The notes under the pieces are model-generated. The model saw nothing but the letters and a program-made list of their open reading frames with translations. It ran no database searches and was not told the origin of the DNA. A program made the translations under genes and the position numbers. A stretch of DNA of 64,000 nucleotides from Thermoproteota archaeon (GTDB lineage Archaea; Korarchaeota; Korarchaeia; Korarchaeales; Korarchaeaceae): positions 94,772 through 158,771 of the forward strand of contig JAOZFI010000036.1 of NCBI GenBank assembly GCA_027491395.1. The letters are read 5' to 3'. Shown here one piece after another: positions 23,755 through 32,689 of the stretch (positions are counted from its first letter, which is position 1; every line of letters begins with the position of its first letter).

Positions 23755-24884
23755 TCGAACTTGAGGAGGGAATAAGGAAGGGCCTCAGGATAGTACCGAT
23801 AGTGGACAAGGAGATAAGGCAGCTTGTTAGAGATCCCAAGACAATTCTAATGGTCCTGCTGATGCCGATAACGGTTACCATCCTCTTCGGATACGGGTAT
23901 GGTGGCAAGGGGGCTGGGAAATATCCTATAACCGTAGTGAACCTAGATGGGGGAGATGGAGCCTTCAAGTTCATACAGGAGCTCAGAAACTCCAAGATGT
24001 TTCAGATAAAAGCCATATACAAGTCCAAGGGGCAGGGATTTTCTTCCGTGTACTCAGGTGAGGTTTACGCGAGCTTGATAATTCCAGAGACATTCACCGA
24101 GGATCTGATGAGGGGCAGGCCTACTAGGGTGGAACTGTACTACGATGCTAGCAATCCGACCGTGGCTCAGATGATAATGCAGGCCGTCGGGGTGGTCACT
24201 CAGCAGTTTCAGGAGTGGGCCGCAGCTCGGTTCGGTACCTTCGCCATAACCCCCATGTTCTACACGGTTTACGGCCCCGAGATAAAGAAGATAGAGAGCT
24301 TCATTCCGACGCTCATGGCGATGATACTGCAGATGGTCCCAACCAGCCTAATATCGGTCTCAATCTGCAGGGAGAGGGAGAAGGGGACGTTTGAGCAGTT
24401 TATCATGACTCCAGTTAGTGTCTTCGACATAATATTTGGTAAGCTAGCTGCCTACTTCCTCGCGACAATATCTGATGCCATACTGAGCCTCTTCACGGCT
24501 ATACTGCTCTTCGATGTGAAGCTTAAGGGCACCTTCTTGGACATGGTTATAGTGTCCACGGTGTTCCTTCTGAACTCGCTAAGCTTGGGTCTGCTAATAT
24601 CTGTCTTCTCTAGGAATCAACTTCAGGCCTATCAGGCGAGCATATTCTCATTCATCATATTCATGCTCTTCAGCGGCGTGTTCATCCCGGTGGATGTCCT
24701 CAGTTCGGAGGCGAAGCTGATCTCATCCTTCGTCCCGATGTACTATTTCGTGTCGGCCTTCAGGAACGTTTCCCTCAAAGGATGGGACTACCTCATGGTC
24801 CTAGATCAGCTAACAGTGATTAGCATGTTCACATTCGCTTTCCTCGCCCTCTCTCTGAGGTTTCTGAGGATGGAGGTGACGTGA
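23751..24884 (+). CDS. ABC-2 type exporter permease (YhhJ/DrrB-like)
   Basis: 377 residues: first span about 25-45, an external domain of about 150 residues containing two aromatic/Pro-rich stretches, then five spans from about 185 to the end. CREREKGTFEQFIMTPVS is the conserved ABC-2 motif. Works with the ATPase of the preceding gene. Its end is coupled to the next gene through TGATG. The substrate is unknown; the attached 832-aa ectodomain protein suggests something outside the cell surface. Confidence 0.9.
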   Translation: MIELEEGIRKGLRIVPIVDKEIRQLVRDPKTILMVLLMPITVTILFGYGYGGKGAGKYPITVVNLDGGDGAFKFIQELRNSKMFQIKAIYKSKGQGFSSVYSGEVYASLIIPETFTEDLMRGRPTRVELYYDASNPTVAQMIMQAVGVVTQQFQEWAAARFGTFAITPMFYTVYGPEIKKIESFIPTLMAMILQMVPTSLISVSICREREKGTFEQFIMTPVSVFDIIFGKLAAYFLATISDAILSLFTAILLFDVKLKGTFLDMVIVSTVFLLNSLSLGLLISVFSRNQLQAYQASIFSFIIFMLFSGVFIPVDVLSSEAKLISSFVPMYYFVSAFRNVSLKGWDYLMVLDQLTVISMFTFAFLALSLRFLRMEVT

Positions 24885-27382
24885 TGAGGAAGATCGCACC
24901 GATAGTCTCGATGATCCTCGTATTGCTCCCTATCCTCTCAGCTAGTGTGAGCGGATCCCTCTCCTCTTACCTGAAGGTAGAAGATTCGTACTGGAGCGGC
25001 CTCCTAGTGTTAGGGGCGACGAATACCTTCACCGTGGAACTGAAGAGCCTCTACTCCGGATCCATAAGCGGAATTTCCGCCACTTTGACCGTCCACGATA
25101 TGGCTGGATCTGATTACTCGGGAACCTTCTCCTACCCCGGCTCCCTCTTCGAAGGGCAAGTGCTGGTCATGGACTTCGGAATATTCGTTCCAGCGAACGC
25201 GGATGCGTCCCATTATAGGGCTACCTTGGAGGTGAGCTTCATGGCGGACGGCACTCCTGAAACGGAGACGTTCGATCTCTACGTGACGATCCAGGGCACC
25301 CCTCAAGTGAGGTGCTCCCTCTCCGCCACCGCCAAGCCAGGGAGGCCTGCTACCGCCCAACTTACACTTTCCAACAACGGAGATGGCGTCGCTAGGAGGG
25401 TAAGGGCCATAATAAACCCTGCATCACCTAATGTCCAAGTTTCCTCCCCGGTGGAGGCCGGTATCATCGATCCGGGTGGAAGTAAGACGTTTCCCGTCAC
25501 CATACATGTCGGCGACGCCGCTGATGAGGCGGTGACCTTGACGGTTACCGTCACTTGGGAATCTCAGGTGGGAGCTGGTGGTCAGTATACATGCACGCAA
25601 AATGTGGTAATCTCGGAGATGCCGCCTCGCGGCCTATTCGTGACCACAAACACCACGACCTTGGAACCGGGCAGGGTAAATAGGATATACCTCTTCGTTG
25701 AGAACAGAGGGGAAGATGCATTCAGAGCCACGTTAACCGTTCAATCACCCCCGAATACGGCTGTACGTGGGTCTAACAAGGTAGACTTGGGGAACATATC
25801 TTCAGGGAATGTAGTGTGCGTTCCCATAGACCTCTTCGTGGATCCGTCAATCAGGGGGCCCCTGCAGTTATCGACCAACGTTGAATGGTTTGATTCTGGA
25901 TCTGAGCGCCACACCAATCCTGCGAACTTAGGATTTTACGTGGAAACTATCCCGGGGCCCTACCTCGTTGCCTACACGGATAAGAAGGTGCTGACTCCAG
26001 GAGAGCAGGATATGGTGAACATAGTCCTGAGGAACGAAGGGGAGGAAACTGCTAAGTCCGTCAGGGTGAACTTTGTTCCCTCCAAGGATTTGGCGCTTCT
26101 ATCCCCAAGTGGAGTCGAGGTAGGGGACTTGGAGCCTGGGAAGGGAGCTGAGATGACTATACTGGTATCCTCGCCGAACGTGAGTTATGGGAGCCTGGCG
26201 ATGACTCTCCAAATCTCATACATCGATGAGCATGACAGATCTAGGGAGCAGGTTATACCCCTATCCTTCATAACAGAGAGTCCGGACACCCCTCTGATCT
26301 CCGTGTCACCGTTAGATACGGAGCTGACGGTGGATGAGGTGAGCAGCATCAGGGTGAAGGTAACGAACGAGGGAGGGATAGCTAGAGACTTGGTATTGAA
26401 GTTGGCCCTGCCCTCCCCGGAGTTGGGTGCTATAGTAGGTGAGGACCACGCCTACATAGAGCAGCTCGATCCCGGGGAATCAGTGATAAGAGAATTCTCC
26501 GTTTATCTATCGCCTCAAGCATACGGAGCAGTCCAACTCTTGGTTCACGCAAGCTACGAGGACGAGGCAGGCATTGCTCACAATGATCTGCTCTCATTCG
26601 GTGTGAGAGCCGTGGGAAAACCCCAGATAGAGGTGGCTCATGTATCTACAGCCCCCTCCTCCGTATATCCCGGTGATACCAACGTGAAGCTGGTTGTGGT
26701 CCTGACCAATGTAGGCAATTACGTGGCCAAGGACCTGAGAGTCGTCCTCAAGCCCATCCCCGGTGTGATGAAACCCTCATCTCCGGGAACCGACACGTTC
26801 CTCATACCGGCACTGCCACCTAACCAGGCAATGGATGCTACATTCCTCGTCGATATAGAGGAAAACGCCAAGCCAGGCAGGTACGAAGCCACACTGGTTT
26901 CCAAACTCGGGAACACTACCATACCCGTCCAAATAGATGAGAAGGCGAAGTTCAAGCTGCTCGAGTTCTCCATACCGGGTAGGCCCAAACCTGGAGACAG
27001 GGGAGTGAAGCTGACAGTTGTAATAAAGAACGAGGCCAGGGTGACGGCTAAAGACGTCGTCCTAGAGGTCATAACTCCTTACTTGGTGGGAACGACGTCC
27101 TTGGCGCTGGGAGAGGTACCCTCGAAGTCCAACGCCTCCGCCATAATGGAAGTGGATATAGATGAGAACGCTCCTGAGAAGGTGCCAGTGGATATCAAGA
27201 TCTCTTGGAAGCAGGACGGTCGCTCGCTCTATCAGACAATCCATACGGAGGTGAAACTGGAGGCCACTGGAGGAAAGTGGTGGGGAGGGAACTACTTAAG
27301 TCTCATAGCGATATCGATCATAGCAGTCGGAGTCTTAGCGTCCCTCCCAATGATAAAGAAGCTCATTACAGGAGGTTCTTAG
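24884..27382 (+). CDS. Large extracellular CARDB-type repeat protein with C-terminal anchor
   Basis: 832 residues: signal peptide (about 1-25), then roughly six to seven Ig-like domains of about 100 residues, each beginning with a LxPGxxxxxxxxxxNxGxxxA pattern (for example GRPATAQLTLSNNGDGVA, EPGRVNRIYLFVENRGEDA, TPGEQDMVNIVLRNEGEE). A C-terminal span (about 804-825) and the tail KKLITGGS end it. GGAGGTGA precedes ATG 24884. It is the third gene of the exporter operon. CARDB-like repeats mediate adhesion or protein contact. It may hold the exporter's substrate or build a surface scaffold. Confidence 0.8.
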   Translation: MRKIAPIVSMILVLLPILSASVSGSLSSYLKVEDSYWSGLLVLGATNTFTVELKSLYSGSISGISATLTVHDMAGSDYSGTFSYPGSLFEGQVLVMDFGIFVPANADASHYRATLEVSFMADGTPETETFDLYVTIQGTPQVRCSLSATAKPGRPATAQLTLSNNGDGVARRVRAIINPASPNVQVSSPVEAGIIDPGGSKTFPVTIHVGDAADEAVTLTVTVTWESQVGAGGQYTCTQNVVISEMPPRGLFVTTNTTTLEPGRVNRIYLFVENRGEDAFRATLTVQSPPNTAVRGSNKVDLGNISSGNVVCVPIDLFVDPSIRGPLQLSTNVEWFDSGSERHTNPANLGFYVETIPGPYLVAYTDKKVLTPGEQDMVNIVLRNEGEETAKSVRVNFVPSKDLALLSPSGVEVGDLEPGKGAEMTILVSSPNVSYGSLAMTLQISYIDEHDRSREQVIPLSFITESPDTPLISVSPLDTELTVDEVSSIRVKVTNEGGIARDLVLKLALPSPELGAIVGEDHAYIEQLDPGESVIREFSVYLSPQAYGAVQLLVHASYEDEAGIAHNDLLSFGVRAVGKPQIEVAHVSTAPSSVYPGDTNVKLVVVLTNVGNYVAKDLRVVLKPIPGVMKPSSPGTDTFLIPALPPNQAMDATFLVDIEENAKPGRYEATLVSKLGNTTIPVQIDEKAKFKLLEFSIPGRPKPGDRGVKLTVVIKNEARVTAKDVVLEVITPYLVGTTSLALGEVPSKSNASAIMEVDIDENAPEKVPVDIKISWKQDGRSLYQTIHTEVKLEATGGKWWGGNYLSLIAISIIAVGVLASLPMIKKLITGGS

Positions 27383-28805
27383 CCCTCCCGAACTCCACGA
27401 GAGCCTTCATGGCTCTCACAGCTCTTTCTGACTCAGGGTATGCTGGTATGCCCTCCCTCTCGAAGAGCTCCCTGAACTCCCTCGCGTACTGAGATGACCC
27501 CACATCCATAGCCACCACCGGCTTGTCGTACTCCCTAGCCAATCTGGCCAGTTTGCTGGGAAGCTCTGCACTCACGCCGGGAACGTGGTGGAGCGCGAGG
27601 ACTATAATCCCATCCACGTTCTCGTCTTCCAGCAGGATCTTCATCGATTCAACGAATGAATCGTCAGTCGCGCTTCCCGTGAGATCCACTGGATTACCTG
27701 TGGCAGCTATAGGAGGTATTATCCTCCTCTCTTTGAGCTCTTGGAACTTCCTCTGACTCTCTTCAGTTAAATTGGACAGCCTGAGACCTAGCGCTTCCGT
27801 CTCATCGGCGGCCATAACCCCCACCCCACCCCCATCGGTGAGTATTGCTATCCTGTCACCCTTCGCGGGCGGCTGCATCACGAGGGCCTTAGCGGCGTCG
27901 AACAGTTCCTCCATATCCCTGACCCTTATCACTCCCGCTTGCTTGAACGCCGCGTCGTAGACGGAATCGCTTCCAGCCATCGCGGCGGTGTGGGAACTGG
28001 CGGCCCTGGCTCCGGCGCTGGTCCTCCCAGCTTTGAAGACCACGATGGGTTTCTCTCTAGTTATCTCCTTGGCTAGCTCGAGGAATTCCCTTCCCCTATC
28101 AATGGATTCGGCGTAGATGAGTATGACCTTGGTCTCTTCATCGTCTTTCAGGTACTCCAGCACATCCACCTCGTCCACATCGAGCTTGTTCCCGTAGCTC
28201 ACGAACTTGGCCAGCCCTATACCCTCTCCATGCATGTAGTCCAAGCAAGCGACCCCGAAGGCGCCTGACTGGGTGCTGAGGGATATGTTCCCCGGCTTGG
28301 GCCTAGGGGACGAGGTGTACTTCCTCCCTAAGAATTCCTTCTCGACCGGTAGGAACATGGTGTCCACGCCCGTGGAGGGGACCACCACTCCCACGCAGTT
28401 CGGTCCAATAACCCTCATCCTGTATCTCTCCTTGATGCTCTCAAGCATCTTCTGGAGCTCCACCCCCTCCCCTCCCACCTCGGCGAATCCCCCGCTTATC
28501 ACTATGACATTCTTTATGCCCTTCTTCCCGCATTCCTCCATAGCTGGTGGGGTATATTTGGCGGGAGTTACCAAGACGGCTAGGTCGGGGGTCTCGGGAA
28601 TATCCAACACCGATTTGTATGTGGGAACCCCCAGAATCATCTCATCAGATTTCGGATTGACCGCGAAGAGCTTGCCCTTGTAGATCCCTCTTTGAGAATT
28701 CTCCACCATGATCCTCAGCAGCTCGTATCCTATCTTACCAGGAGTCCTCGATGCTCCCACGATCACCATTGATTTCGGGTTGAAGAAGCTCTCTATCGAA
28801 GACAC
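27366..28805 (-). CDS. ADP-forming acyl-CoA synthetase alpha subunit
   Basis: 479 residues with a CoA-binding domain (VGASRTPGKIGYELLR), a ligase domain carrying GPNCVGVV and STQSGAFG, and the catalytic His272 in SSHTAAMAGSD. These enzymes make ATP and acetate (or another acid) from acyl-CoA, the energy-conserving step of archaeal peptide or sugar fermentation. The ATP-grasp beta subunit is not next to it. It overlaps the end of the ectodomain gene by 17 bp (convergent). The GTG start has TTATTATG about 34 nt upstream. Confidence 0.9.
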   Translation of the reverse strand: MSSIESFFNPKSMVIVGASRTPGKIGYELLRIMVENSQRGIYKGKLFAVNPKSDEMILGVPTYKSVLDIPETPDLAVLVTPAKYTPPAMEECGKKGIKNVIVISGGFAEVGGEGVELQKMLESIKERYRMRVIGPNCVGVVVPSTGVDTMFLPVEKEFLGRKYTSSPRPKPGNISLSTQSGAFGVACLDYMHGEGIGLAKFVSYGNKLDVDEVDVLEYLKDDEETKVILIYAESIDRGREFLELAKEITREKPIVVFKAGRTSAGARAASSHTAAMAGSDSVYDAAFKQAGVIRVRDMEELFDAAKALVMQPPAKGDRIAILTDGGGVGVMAADETEALGLRLSNLTEESQRKFQELKERRIIPPIAATGNPVDLTGSATDDSFVESMKILLEDENVDGIIVLALHHVPGVSAELPSKLARLAREYDKPVVAMDVGSSQYAREFRELFEREGIPAYPESERAVRAMKALVEFGRAKNLL

Positions 28806-28889
28806 CTTACTCCACCAAGCCTCTCCCTAGTGTCATAATAAAGAGATTTCACGGCATACTCCTATCGAATGAGAGGATCGAATATACCT

Positions 28890-28932
28890 GAGATTAAGAA
28901 AAAGGAAAGGCCCGGGCGGAAAAAGGGCCGGG
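28890..28932 (-). terminator. Terminator of the histone gene
   Basis: On the minus strand a hairpin (GGCCC at 28929-28925 pairing with GGGCC at 28913-28909) lies 7 bp after the histone stop and is followed by a T-rich run TTTCCTTTTTTCTTAA. Archaeal RNA polymerase stops at T-runs, so the T tract alone could suffice. A highly expressed gene such as a histone is expected to need a strong stop before the acyl-CoA synthetase gene. Confidence 0.55.
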
Positions 28933-28935
28933 AGC

Positions 28936-29160
28936 TTATGTCTTCCAGACAGCTCTAACAGCCAGCTCGATGTCGTCGCCGGTTACGGTCTTCCTATTGG
29001 CATGCTTGGCGAGGCTGACGGCGTGCTTGCTCACTTCCATGGCAAACTTCTCCATGTAATGCTCCAGCCTCTCAACGGCAGCGTCACTAACCCTCTCAGC
29101 ACCGGCCTCCCGGATTATCCTCCCGATGGGAGCTAAAGGTAGATACCTCGTCTTGGGCAT
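28936..29160 (-). CDS. Archaeal histone (HMfB-like)
   Basis: 74-residue histone-fold protein with the usual three-helix pattern: PLAPIGRIIREAGAERVS, a long central helix ending in LAKHANRKTVTGDDIE and AVRAVW. It wraps DNA as a dimer-based filament and works in chromosome compaction. The TATA box GTTAAATAAAAAATTT (29178-29193) lies 26 nt before the ATG, so the mRNA is leaderless. No second histone gene is in the window. Confidence 0.97.
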   Translation of the reverse strand: MPKTRYLPLAPIGRIIREAGAERVSDAAVERLEHYMEKFAMEVSKHAVSLAKHANRKTVTGDDIELAVRAVWKT

Positions 29161-29167
29161 AAGATAA

Positions 29168-29298
29168 GGGATCTCAGGTTAAATAAAAAATTTCCCCTTC
29201 AAAGCTATGAGAGGGCTCTACTCAGGAGATTAGCTTATAACTTCGACATCATCATCTTTACATTGAAATCCATTTAATTTAACATCTGGGATCTCAGG
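29168..29298. repeat. Repeated GGGATCTCAGG motif flanking the histone-kptA gap
   Basis: The 11-base GGGATCTCAGG occurs at 29168-29178 and again at 29288-29298 in the same orientation, 120 bp apart. The first copy lies between the histone TATA box and its start codon, the second about 53 bp before kptA. The gap of 190 bp between these genes holds no other gene that I can support. Confidence 0.35.
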
Positions 29299-29350
29299 AA
29301 GTAGGGAAATTACAAGTTCACTTGGAATAAATGGAGAGGTGTTATTAATT

Positions 29351-29905
29351 ATGGCGAGGAGAGTAAGAATTAGCAAATTGGTATCGCTACTACTGAGGCA
29401 TAGACCGGACTTAGGTGGATTGTCGCCAGATGAGAGAGGGTTTGTCCCGCTCGACGATCTCCTAGACTCTGTAGTTAAAATTATGAGGGAAAAATGCTCT
29501 AGGGAAGAGGTCTTGGACGTCATAATGAGCGACGAGGAGAGGTTCGAGGTAGTGGACGGAATGGTGAGGGCTAGGTATGGCCACAGTTTTACTGTCACAT
29601 ACGATAGGTCCCTACCTCTGGACGAGGTCCCCGACATACTGTATCACGGGACCACTCTCAGCTCCCTAGGATCAATATTGAGGGAGGGGCTCAAGCCGAT
29701 GGGTAGGGGATACGTCCACCTCTCTCTCACCAAGGAGAGGGCCTTGAAAGTGGCAAAAAGGAGAAAAGGACCTCACGTCATCCTCAGGATAAGGGCTAGA
29801 GATCTAGCTAGGTATGTACCGCTGTATAGACCATCGCGCCTGACCTTCTTGGTGAAGAGGGTTCCTCCTGAATATATAGAAGTGGAGGAGGTAGTCAGGG
29901 GGTAA
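29351..29905 (+). CDS. kptA: RNA 2'-phosphotransferase (Tpt1/KptA)
   Basis: Removes an internal RNA 2'-phosphate, transferring it to NAD+. From ATG 29351 it is 184 residues. The RNA-binding N-terminus (SKLVSLLLRHRPDLGG) is followed by the NAD-binding core ILYHGTTL, YVHLSLT and RPSRLTFLV, holding the conserved Arg-His-Arg-Arg set. An upstream GTG would add four residues. In archaea without a 2'-phosphate-forming ligase its target is unclear. It overlaps the upstream region of the asparaginase gene by almost zero bases. Confidence 0.9.
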   Translation: MARRVRISKLVSLLLRHRPDLGGLSPDERGFVPLDDLLDSVVKIMREKCSREEVLDVIMSDEERFEVVDGMVRARYGHSFTVTYDRSLPLDEVPDILYHGTTLSSLGSILREGLKPMGRGYVHLSLTKERALKVAKRRKGPHVILRIRARDLARYVPLYRPSRLTFLVKRVPPEYIEVEEVVRG

Positions 29906-29906
29906 T

Positions 29907-30776
29907 TTGGATCCGGTCATAATAGTGCACGGTGGGGCTTGGGACATACCTCCGGACCTTTTGGAACCCAGCGTTCTCGGTGTGGAGAGGGCAGCCCGTG
30001 AGGGATTCAAGTTACTGCAGGAAGGATATTCAGCCTTGGATGCTGTTGAGCGAGCGGTTGCAATAATGGAGGACAATCCAACGTTCGATGCAGGTGTAGG
30101 ATCCGTTCTCAACTTGGAGGGATACGTGGAGCTGGATGCCATAATAGTGGACGGGGCTTCCCTGAGGTTCGGTTCTGTCGCGGCTGTTAGGCGCATTAAG
30201 AACCCTATCTCTTTAGCTAGGGCCATAATGGAGGAGATGGAGGAGATGATGTTCGTCTCCGAGGGTGCCGAGAGGGTTGCCTTGGAGTTGGGGTTCGAAC
30301 TGATAGATCCCGAGGAGCTGATCGTTGAGAGGGAGCGTGAGGCTTGGAAGAGGAGGATCTCTAGTGTAAGGGGGACCGTCGGTGCCGTCGCTCTGGATAC
30401 CAATGGCAGGATAGCGGCCGCCACCTCCACGGGTGGCGTGCCCCTCAAGAGGCCGGGCAGGGTGGGGGATACTCCACTCATAGGGTGTGGGGCCTACGCC
30501 AACGAGCTAGGTGGGGCGAGCTCCACTGGGCAGGGAGAGCCAATAATGAGGGTAATGCTATCCAAACTCGCTGTGGATTTCTTGGCTAGGGGGCTACACC
30601 CCACAGAGGCCGCTCAGAGGTCTCTCTCCTTCATGGCCGATAGGACGGGAGGTTGGGGTGGCGTAATAGTCCTAGATAACAGAGGGAAGGTGGGATACGC
30701 CCACACCTCTAAGAGGATGGCGGTCGCCTACTCCATAGACGGGGATGTAGTGGCGAAGATCAGCTCACTTGAGTGA
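29907..30776 (+). CDS. Isoaspartyl peptidase / L-asparaginase (Ntn hydrolase)
   Basis: 289-residue threonine-type Ntn hydrolase that cleaves beta-aspartyl links or asparagine. The N-terminal part has VHGGAW and DAVERAVAIMEDNPTFDAG. The autoprocessing site is GTVGAVALD, with the nucleophile Thr157 exposed by cleavage after Gly156. STGGVPLKRPGRVGDTPLIGCG holds the substrate loop. TTG 29907 overlaps the ribosome site GGGGGTAA and starts one base after kptA ends, suggesting co-transcription. Removal of damaged isoaspartate is a plausible need at high temperature. Confidence 0.92.
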   Translation: MDPVIIVHGGAWDIPPDLLEPSVLGVERAAREGFKLLQEGYSALDAVERAVAIMEDNPTFDAGVGSVLNLEGYVELDAIIVDGASLRFGSVAAVRRIKNPISLARAIMEEMEEMMFVSEGAERVALELGFELIDPEELIVEREREAWKRRISSVRGTVGAVALDTNGRIAAATSTGGVPLKRPGRVGDTPLIGCGAYANELGGASSTGQGEPIMRVMLSKLAVDFLARGLHPTEAAQRSLSFMADRTGGWGGVIVLDNRGKVGYAHTSKRMAVAYSIDGDVVAKISSLE

Positions 30777-31755
30777 GATCAGGGTAGGGATCCCTAACCT
30801 CCTCCGGACTTGGAAATTCCCTCACTTCCCCCTCTGCGACAAACTCCCTCCCCTCCTTCCTGAGCTCGCCGATAATCCTCACGACGAATCCGTGGGATTC
30901 CATGAGATCCTTGAGGAAACCTAAAGGTAAGTTGCCCGGGATGGCGGCCAGCACCACGCCTGAGCTTGAGGCAGCCATGGGATCAAACCCCCTCTCCCGA
31001 CCCAGCCTTAGGAGCTCCGGCGGAAAGGGAATGAGGTCCCTGTTCACGGTGAAGCCGAGCTCAGCAGCATCTGCAAAGTCATTCAGGAGTCTTATAAGCC
31101 CGCCCTCCGCTCCATCCTTCATACCGTTTACCCTCGAGAATAGAACAAGGTCTCTAGCTGAATCCACGGCAGTTAACATCCATCTAGCTCTCTTCCATCT
31201 CTCCACAGTCCTCTTGCCGAACCTCTCCTCTAGGAGCGCGGGATTGAAGTGAGCTATGCCGTACAGCAACTCAGCTCCAGGTGTGCCGACTAGGAGTAGC
31301 CTATCCCCGACCCTAGCTAGCTTGGGCGTCACCGGCTCCCTGACCTCTCCGATCACTGTTGTGACGACGACTGGCTCCTTCACCGACTCGTACCTACCGG
31401 TGTGCCCGGTTATTACAGTTACGCCGTACCTGTAAGCCTCCCAGTCTATCCCCTTGGCTATCTTCAGAGCTAGATCGTCGCTAGCGTCAGCCGGCAGGAG
31501 TATGGTGCTGGTCATTAGCTTGGGCTCGGCCCCCAAGACGGCCACATCCGACGCGGAGAAGTGAAAAGCGAAGTAGCCGAGATCCTCATCAGGCACTCCT
31601 AAGGCCGGATCGGTGGCGTACACCCTCGTCAGGCCCATTAACCTCTCCGCCCCAGCATCTATGCTGGGATGCGGAGGAACAGCTATGTTCCTGCCGAGCC
31701 TACCGACATATTTCGTTATTTCCTTCAGTAAGGATCTCCCAGCTTTTCCTTCCAT
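30760..31755 (-). CDS. PurM/HypE/SelD-like (AIR synthase-related) protein
   Basis: 331 residues from ATG 31755. The N-terminal half contains ATDPALGVPDEDLGYFAFHFSASDVAVLG, the ATP-binding loop and interface of AIR-synthase-fold enzymes; the C-terminal half has the DGAEGGLIRLLNDFA segment. The best family matches are archaeal HypE/ThiL-like proteins of unknown specificity. The upstream ORF extension would overlap the divergent pheA gene; a TATA-like GTTATCATT about 28 nt before ATG 31755 supports the shorter start. It overlaps the 3' end of the asparaginase gene by 17 bp. Confidence 0.75.
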   Translation of the reverse strand: MEGKAGRSLLKEITKYVGRLGRNIAVPPHPSIDAGAERLMGLTRVYATDPALGVPDEDLGYFAFHFSASDVAVLGAEPKLMTSTILLPADASDDLALKIAKGIDWEAYRYGVTVITGHTGRYESVKEPVVVTTVIGEVREPVTPKLARVGDRLLLVGTPGAELLYGIAHFNPALLEERFGKRTVERWKRARWMLTAVDSARDLVLFSRVNGMKDGAEGGLIRLLNDFADAAELGFTVNRDLIPFPPELLRLGRERGFDPMAASSSGVVLAAIPGNLPLGFLKDLMESHGFVVRIIGELRKEGREFVAEGEVREFPSPEEVRDPYPDLTQVS

Positions 31756-31819
31756 TTCTCGGGATGTGCGGATGGCTTTAATGATAACATTTTTCAACGC
31801 TCTTTTCAGTTGTGGAGGG

Positions 31820-32641
31820 ATGAAGGTAGCCATCCAAGGGGAGAGAGGGTCGTACAGCGATGAAGCAGCCAAAAAATTCTTTGAGGATAGGGAATACGAA
31901 CCTCTGTCTAAAAGGTTTTTGGAGGAAGTGTTCGATTCAATAGAGTCTGAGGAGGCTGACTACGGTGTCATCCCTGTTGAGAATTCCAGTACGGGGGGTA
32001 TTAGGAAATCCTTAGACCTCCTACTGGAAAGGGACATTAAGGTCGTGTGCGAGATAAAGGTCCGAGTGAGGCACGCCCTGCTTGGGGTGAAGGGCGCCAG
32101 ATTAGAGGATGTTGAGGTGGTGTACTCCCATCCGGAGGCAATATCTCAGTGCGAGGGATTCCTCAAGTCCCGGGGATGGAGGGTAATTCCGAGCTTCGAC
32201 ACTGCAGGGGCAGCTAGGGAAGTGGCCGAGCAGGAGGATAGAAGGAAGGCCGCGATAGCTAGCGAGAGGGTGGCTGAGCTTTATGAATTAGAGGTGCTCG
32301 CTAGGGACATTCAGGACCTGCCCCACAACACCACTAGGTTTTTCGTGATCACTAAAGAAGGGAAGTGGCCTAGGGACGCTGACACCACATCCGCCTTCTT
32401 CGCCACGAGGCACGTGCCGGGCGCCCTGTGGAGGGCACTTGGAGTGTTCGCTAGGAGGAACATCAACCTCTTATGGCTTGAATCCCGACCTATAAGGAGG
32501 GAACCTTGGAATTACTCGTTCTTCGTGGAATTCGAGGGGTCTCTATGGGAAGAGTACGTGAGAGATGCCCTCGAGGAGCTGAAGAGCGAGTCGATATGGG
32601 TGAAGGTGCTCGGGACCTATAGGAGGACCTCGGTCTTCTAG
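31820..32641 (+). CDS. pheA: Prephenate dehydratase with ACT domain
   Basis: Converts prephenate to phenylpyruvate for phenylalanine synthesis. 273 residues: GERGSYSDEAAKKFF, the catalytic-region DYGVIPVENSSTGG, LPHNTTRF (the usual TRF motif), then an ACT regulatory domain with PGALWRAL and ESRP, where phenylalanine binds and inhibits. The track frame starts at 31613, but GGAGGG directly precedes ATG 31820, which begins the conserved MKVAIQGERGSYS. No chorismate mutase is fused or adjacent. Confidence 0.95.
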   Translation: MKVAIQGERGSYSDEAAKKFFEDREYEPLSKRFLEEVFDSIESEEADYGVIPVENSSTGGIRKSLDLLLERDIKVVCEIKVRVRHALLGVKGARLEDVEVVYSHPEAISQCEGFLKSRGWRVIPSFDTAGAAREVAEQEDRRKAAIASERVAELYELEVLARDIQDLPHNTTRFFVITKEGKWPRDADTTSAFFATRHVPGALWRALGVFARRNINLLWLESRPIRREPWNYSFFVEFEGSLWEEYVRDALEELKSESIWVKVLGTYRRTSVF

Positions 32642-32689
32642 TCTTGAAACCATAAATTTTGGCTTCTGTAATGAACACCGGTGATGAGC

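Noticed and set aside
29230..29345. Minus-strand open stretch ending KLNGFQCKDDDVEVIS
   Set aside because: It looks protein-like, but no start codon exists in that frame before it runs into antisense of kptA; kept as intergenic, possibly a relic.
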